NCBI GenBank assembly: GCA_951804985.1
Contig: OX638135.1
Coordinates: 37,131,024 to 37,195,023 of the forward strand
Direction: 5' to 3'
Length of the DNA: 64,000 nucleotides
From: Dryomyza anilis
Taxonomy: Eukaryota > Arthropoda > Insecta > Diptera > Dryomyzidae
This document shows, one piece after another, positions 58,758 through 64,000 of the stretch. The translations under genes and the position numbers were made by a program. The notes beneath the pieces were generated by a model. That model was not told the DNA's origin. It searched no databases and worked only from the letters and a program-made list of their open reading frames with translations. Positions within the stretch are counted from its first letter, which is position 1, and every line of letters begins with the position of its first letter.

Positions 58758-59039
58758 CGGCGATGTTTGTTCCCGCTGCTCCGTATGTCGGAGATCCTGC
58801 CAACCCTTTGTCTCTTCAAACCAGACCACATTTTTCGGTGGAGACGCTGAATAGCTCGGCGTGAACTGTAGTGTTTTCCTTTCATGTTTTCATCCCTCCG
58901 AGCTCCGATGGCAGACCACCATCGAGTTGTCGCTGCACGATCAATGTTTCCTCATATCGTCTGGTTTTTCGTCGTCTTCACAGTTTTGTTTACCTCCTCA
59001 GCAATTTTTTTTTCGTTTCAAGAAAACATCATCAGAGGC
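58758..59039. other. no gene established
   Basis: More GC-rich than its surroundings, with two overlapping plus-strand frames (58861-59085, 58871-59059) without recognisable domain. Origin unknown. Confidence 0.4.
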
Positions 59040-59201
59040 GCGATTCTGTAACTTATTAACGACAAATATCGATATCATTAACTAACAACAATTGTGGCAC
59101 GCAGAAGCGATCGTCATGAAAAAATTTAAATTTTAACGATATTTGTCGTTAAAAAATAGTTAACGATATCGATTTTTGTCGTTAATAAGTTACAGAATCG
59201 C
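59040..59201. mobile_element. palindromic MITE
   Basis: 162 bp whose outer ~40 bases are inverted repeats (GCGATTCTGTAACTTATT outward ends) around an 80-bp centre. The RNA would fold into a hairpin. No coding capacity. Target duplication not identified. Confidence 0.75.
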
Positions 59202-59515
59202 CCTACAGCTGTTTGGAAAGTTTAGGATTTCTTTAAACCAAATTTAAAAAAAGTATTGTTCCTTATAAAAAAAACTACTTTTTAAATAAAAAGTAATTAT
59301 TTTTATGTAAAAACAAGGATTGAAACCGTAACCGATATCCGTTTAAAACCGTTTCATTTCAAAACCGAATCCGTAACCTTTATACGAAAATCAGAAATAA
59401 ACCGATATCCAAAACCGAAATAATCTGTTTCGGTTTTATACCGGTTTAAAACGGTTTTTAAAAAAGCATAAAAAGAAACAGGGAAAGCATATTATATTTT
59501 ATATCAGAGCTCTCG

Positions 59516-59850
59516 ATTTCATACGAGTATTTTCGAGTAGCCCGGGTACCCGGGCGCTCGAAAGCCCGGGTAATACCCGGGTAGTTCAAATACTCGAAAA
59601 CCCCGGGTATTAAATGTTCGAGCTACCCGGGTAGTTCGCAAAACCCGGGTAGTTGGTTCGTTCGTTTGTTCGAGCTATTCGAGTAGCTCGTTTATTCGAG
59701 TAGCTCGATGGCTCGTTCGTTGTTCGAGTAGCTCGATCGTTGTTCGAGCTTCGAGTAGCTTGTTCGTTCGTTCGTTTGTTCGATTGACGATTGTTCATTT
59801 GATCGCTTGTTAATTTGTCTGTCCGTTCGTTTGCTTGATGTGGGAGTTGG
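59516..59850. repeat. CCCGGGTA / CGAGTAGCTCG short repeat array
   Basis: Many copies of CCCGGGTA (59539-59655) grade into TTCGAGTAGCTCG and TTCGTTCG units. Striking GC content for this window. The translated frame on the minus strand is low-complexity Thr/Asn/Arg and is not a gene. Confidence 0.85.
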
Positions 59851-60415
59851 TCGGAAGTGGTTGGAAAAATGTAGGTGGACAAAAGTGGGTGGGTGAGCAA
59901 AAGTGGGCGGAAAGTGATAAAAAGACCGAAAAAATGTTTATTGCAGAAATCGGTAGCAGACATCAAGGGAAATCGAATGGTACCACTCTCAGTGGTCCCT
60001 TGTTGTACAAAAATTCACATGTTGTTTTTTGAGAAACATTGTTTCCAAATAACAGTCTTTGGTCTAAAATTTTTTTTTCATTAATTTGTGTAGCGGTAAA
60101 TCGAATTAACAACAAAACACCAGCAACTCCAAGCACAATTTGTTTGTTAAAAAATGATTAAATTTTGTTTGATATTGTTTTTTATTAATTGTATTAGTAA
60201 AATAAAGTGGGACAAGTTTTGAAAAGTTCATCTGAATAATAGAAACCATTTATAAGTCTGAGTTTGATTGATTTTTGAATGATTGTTTCAATACACCTAA
60301 ATTTCGGACATATATATTAAGGATACTTATAATATGGTAACAAAAAAACAATGGTGATACAAGAAAAAATTAGTAACTAATACGGATAATAAAGTGCAAG
60401 TTCTAACATTTCAAG

Positions 60416-60639
60416 TACACCCAGAAAAAAATTCACTCAAATCCCATTAAAATTGGTCAAGAGGACCATTATTGAATTAATAGTATACAAAAAATAAATC
60501 TTTTCATATAAACTCAATGGCAATATCATGTTATTTTCTAGTATTTAATGGTATTTTACGATTAAAATAATAATTTATCCTATTGACTATTTTTAATAGT
60601 AAAAAACAATTATTTATATAGTATTTTTTTCTGGGTGTA
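60416..60639. mobile_element. 224-bp MITE, Tc1/mariner-like ends
   Basis: TACACCCAGAAAAAAA at the left and its complement at the right, with TA at both borders. AT-rich interior. Nested in the hAT-like element. Confidence 0.75.
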
Positions 60640-61223
60640 TAATGGCAGATATTTATTTGCAGATATTGCAGTTTACTGAATTGTTGAAATTTAATTTCTT
60701 TGGTTTTATGGATGGAAATTGTACATAATTCTTCTTCTTTTCATGAAGTTTAAGAACATTTATCGATGTATTCTTCTTGCTTTTATTTAAGGTTCGCTTC
60801 TCGGCTCTCATCTGCAATTCAGATCATATTTCAGGTGAAGTCAAAATGTTACTTTTCATTGACTTGTTGTCACGATTAAATTTTTTTCTTGGCGAAATCA
60901 ATTAAATAATTCATATAACATAATATTTTCACTAAATAACAACAAACATGGTTAAATTACGTTTCCCACTTTATCCCAATATAACAATTTGAACATAACT
61001 TAGCACAATATAAACAATGTTAAATTATTTGAAAATTTTGGAAAAAATTAAATTTTATACAAAAACCGAAATCAAAACCGAAACCGTAACTTTGAACCGG
61101 TATACCGAAACCGTTTCATAATAAAAACCTTAAACCGAAACCGTAACCGAAACGCGGAAAAAACTGAAACCGAAACCGAAATCGAAACCGTTATTCGTTT
61201 AGGTTTCAATCCTTGTGTAAAAA

Positions 61224-62091
61224 TAATACCAATGTTAACATTTAAAAACATATTTAACAATAAATATTAACTAATGTGAATGGTTTCAAAGATTATTTGG
61301 ATAATTTTTGATCTTTTATAGACAAAAATAACAAAAAACCGAAAATATATTATTTTTCATAATCGAGTTACCGTTTATTAAACCATAAATAATATATAAT
61401 GGTTTTATAATAAAAAAATAGATATTAAGATAAAAAAAGTATCTGTTCTACAAAAAAGGCAGTACTAAAAGCACGAAACATGATATTATTTTCTACAACA
61501 CTAAAATCCGTCATTTGATCCGTCAATATTGTAAGTGTTGATAACTTTTGAAAAATTAGTACATTCGCCAAATTGCGTTCGCTTGGCCAAAGCGTTCGCT
61601 TCGCCGAAACCATTCGCAAAATAGACAAAATAGAAAACCTTTAAATCAATTGTTTTATATGTATTATTTTCAACAGAATATCAGTCCAAAGTGGGCTCTT
61701 TTTTGATTTCATTGTTAATTTTAATATTTTTTTTTAAATTTAATTTCCTTCTTGTTAAGTTATTACATTTAAATTATTACATATTATAGCTAAAATCATG
61801 TGTTTCTTAATCACTTTAAAAAATTACCAAAAATATTAATTTTTAAGTTCGACATTCGGCGACAAAAGTAGCAATTATGAAATATTTCGAAAAAAGATAT
61901 TTGTAAAGAGGATGAAACTTGTGTGGCTAATCGTGGCTAATGCAAAACACACTAGGACGATAACTACAGATATTTAGCCATATGCTAATATAAAAACTTG
62001 GGCCCGGAATGCCCCGCAGAGATAAAAAAAACCGATTTGAAAAAGTGTCTTTTTAAAAAAATAGATAAATTTATACTTTTAATTATATCCT
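61224..62091. other. no gene seen
   Basis: AT-rich unassigned DNA. Confidence 0.5.
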
Positions 62092-62400
62092 ACACCTATG
62101 AGATACAGGGTATATTAAATTTGTGCAGATATGGTGATGCTACTTAGGATACATGCCTTTATGGAAAAGTATATATATTCTTGATGAGCATCAGAACCCG
62201 AGTGCGTTTAGCCATATCAGTCTGTCTGTCTATCAGTCTGTTATTCTATTACACGGTAACTTGAGAAATACTAGTCGGAATCCGATGAATTTTAGTTCCA
62301 ATATGTTTTACCCAAAAAATAGTTTTGAGTACGGAAATGAGCCAAATCGGTCAACGGATACGCCGACCTCCCATACAAGATTATTTTATATAACTCTTTA
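62092..62400 (+). mobile_element. diverged DINE-1/mini-me-like fragment
   Basis: Core GTATATATATTCTTGATGAGCAT...GTTTAGCCAT at 62170-62212 and a GTCTGTCTGTC tract to about 62240, preceded by GGGTATATT. More diverged than the other four and without the 3' hairpin. Confidence 0.7.
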
Positions 62401-63388
62401 GGAACCTATAACTCGAAAAGTACTGAAGATACAATTACAAAATTTAAAACATATTCTTAGAATTTTCCTAAAAATATTTGTTCCAAAAATAGGAGTGATC
62501 CGCCTACATTTTTTTTACAATATTTCCAGGTTTTTAATAGTGATTAATATAATGTGTGCCTGTAAAATTATGCGAAAACGCTCTACAAGTGCTTGTATTA
62601 TACCTGTGATATCAGCAACAATTTTAGGATTTGGAAAAAATCTTCTCGAAGTGTTTCCGTCATTTGTAGTCACTGTTCCTTGTTTTACAAAATCACGAAA
62701 TGCCTGCTGAATTCGTTTTTTATTATCTTCAATTATGATATGATATTAGTATCAATATTATGATTTATTTTATAAAAAATGAATAAAAACAAAACAAATC
62801 AGTTGACACTTGTTTGTTTTTTTTTCTATTCCTTTTGTTTGTTATTTTCGTTTAATACTTTTTGAAAAAAAACAATAGAATTTTAAGATGCACTAAAATT
62901 TAGCTGTTTTTTTGGGTTAAGACACAAAAGTGGTAACAATTATTGGGATCGCAAGTTAATTTTACAGAAATATAAAGTAGACATTCTATACTTTATTTTG
63001 ATACCAATTAGCCTGGATAGTTCAGGATACCTAACAAAGATTTATTCTACTAAAGTTTAAACATTTTTTGATTTTAACTGTTAAAATAAATTGGTATTTT
63101 AGAAATAATTACAAATAATTTTGATATTATTTCTTTTAATAAGAAAGTACAAGGGTCACTTTTATCATTTACAAAAAAAAAAAATGTAAAAAAAAACTTT
63201 ATTAATTTTTTTAATTTTTTTATCAATTTTTACAACATAAATTTTATGCAACTTTGGAGATTTTTATAAAAAAACTAAACGTTATATTTTTAAACAACGA
63301 ACGGATTAATTATAATTGAAGCTACAAAATAGTTTGTTCAGAATTTCAAAACCATATATATCAAAGAGGGACTTTTTTCCAAAAATAA
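62401..63388. other. no gene seen
   Basis: AT-rich, homopolymer-rich DNA; a 71-codon frame at 62495 has no recognisable domain. Confidence 0.5.
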
Positions 63389-63460
63389 ACCACTGTTTGG
63401 CGGGTGAGCGCTCTTCATAGTCAATGTTTTACTCGTAGGTTTGCCATTTTCTGCCGAGAG
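63389..63460 (-). mobile_element. SINE fragment
   Basis: Reverse complement matches 51668-51733 of the SINE (TCTCGGCAG.AAATGGCAAACC, CTCACCCGCC). Only ~70 bp remain. Confidence 0.6.
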
Positions 63461-63464
63461 GTCG

Positions 63465-64000
63465 CACAGTGTGCCCAAACGCTTTTAAATCGGGTGAAAT
63501 TCAGTAATTTCGGGACCACTCAACCGATTTTAAAAATTTAAAAAGCGTTGTAAAGAGAGAACTTAAGTTTTAAAATTGGAGTTTGTATCTTTAATGGTTA
63601 TGGAGATAAAAATCATGGAGATAAAAATGTTTCATGAACATTTTTTCAAAAATTGTAAAAAATCCAAAAGTTATCCGATTTGTTTATGTGTTTACTTGAG
63701 AAAATATCTTGTTTTGTTTTAAAGGTATAGACTTGAACATGAATTTTTGTTATCATTTTTGAAGACTTTACATTACATATTTATACATAGATTGTACATT
63801 TTATCATGAACTCAAAATATTTCTATATGACTTTTATAAGCAATTAAAACATAAATCATAAACTAAAAAAACGTTTTAAAAATTTCAAGTGGTTTAGTCT
63901 ACTTCAACGCCTACATAAGATATAAATTCAACATATCTTTGGCCATAACTCCGGTACTATGCCAGATATGATGATGACCATTATAGTTATATAGTATACC
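63465..64000. mobile_element. second copy of the TIR element (inverted, cut by window end)
   Basis: Starts CACAGTGTGCCCAAACG and follows the reverse complement of 58757-58430 through shared blocks such as GAAGACTTTACAT and AGATTGTACATTTTATCATGAA. The right end is outside the window. Confidence 0.75.

Larger units (their letters stand above)
59314..61215. mobile_element. 1.9-kb hAT-like element with 8-bp target duplication
   Basis: Both ends read CAAGGATTGAAACC inward, and are flanked by a perfect TGTAAAAA at 59306-59313 and 61216-61223. Inside each end is a run of AACCGAAACCG-like hexamers (59320-59460, 61065-61195, the latter as sense repeats too). No transposase. Contains a CCCGGG-rich array and a smaller MITE. 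Confidence 0.85.

Noticed and set aside
59610..59966. 118-codon minus-strand frame with Thr/Asn/Arg repeats
   Set aside because: Low-complexity translation of the CGAGTAGCTCG/TTCGTTCG repeat array; no start context or domain.
61072..61260. 62-codon minus-strand frame
   Set aside because: Translation of the AACCGAAACCG repeats at the end of the hAT-like element.

Overview
This is a gene-poor, AT-rich stretch of insect DNA, almost certainly from a dipteran fly. Evidence: several mini-me/DINE-1-type elements (a (TA)n run, a conserved core, then a GTCT/GTCY run), an errantivirus-like LTR element with env, RTE, CR1-like and RNase H-bearing LINEs, BEL/Pao fragments, hAT-type non-autonomous elements and a tRNA-headed SINE. 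No ordinary host gene could be identified with confidence. The window is a graveyard of nested transposable elements with two young-looking copies.

Layout. 1-5.9 kb: two copies of one RNase H-bearing LINE in opposite orientations, sharing a frameshift. 6.0-7.3 kb: a broken Ty3/gypsy pol fragment (+). 7.6-20.4 kb: a complete endogenous retrovirus-like element on the minus strand (two 595-bp LTRs differing at about 3 sites, PBS, gag, pol, env, PPT). A 2.8-kb segment between its pol and env carries a separate gene-like unit on the opposite (plus) strand, with its own TATA box, repeats and three poly(A) signals. 20.4-24.4 kb: AT-rich, unrecognised, with a long (TA)n tract. 24.4-31 kb: a mosaic of LINE endonuclease pieces, an uncharacterised repeat family, a decayed RTE copy and BEL/Pao integrase pieces, including an 0.87-kb chimeric duplication. 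30.9-46.5 kb: a second gypsy-type element (minus strand), opened up by a minisatellite array that itself hosts an RTE copy and a DINE-1; that DINE-1 hosts a hAT-like element, which hosts a full-length RTE with an intact 1014-codon ORF. 46.3-51.2 kb: a near-identical 2.5-kb tandem duplication. 51.6-56.3 kb: a SINE, a diverged tandem array and a nearly intact CR1-like LINE. 56.3-64 kb: a minisatellite, two copies of a TIR element, a palindromic MITE, a 1.9-kb hAT-like element with a perfect 8-bp target duplication, and a diverged DINE-1.

How the parts relate. The elements do not form a pathway; the layout is best read as a stratigraphy of insertions. The most unusual item is the plus-strand gene-like unit inside the retrovirus. 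The pol frame of that virus is reached through a textbook -1 frameshift signal. The virus has an in-frame stop in env and a one-base frameshift near the end of pol, so this copy is probably not autonomous despite its young LTRs. Function statements below are family knowledge; copy relationships were read directly from the sequence, by eye.
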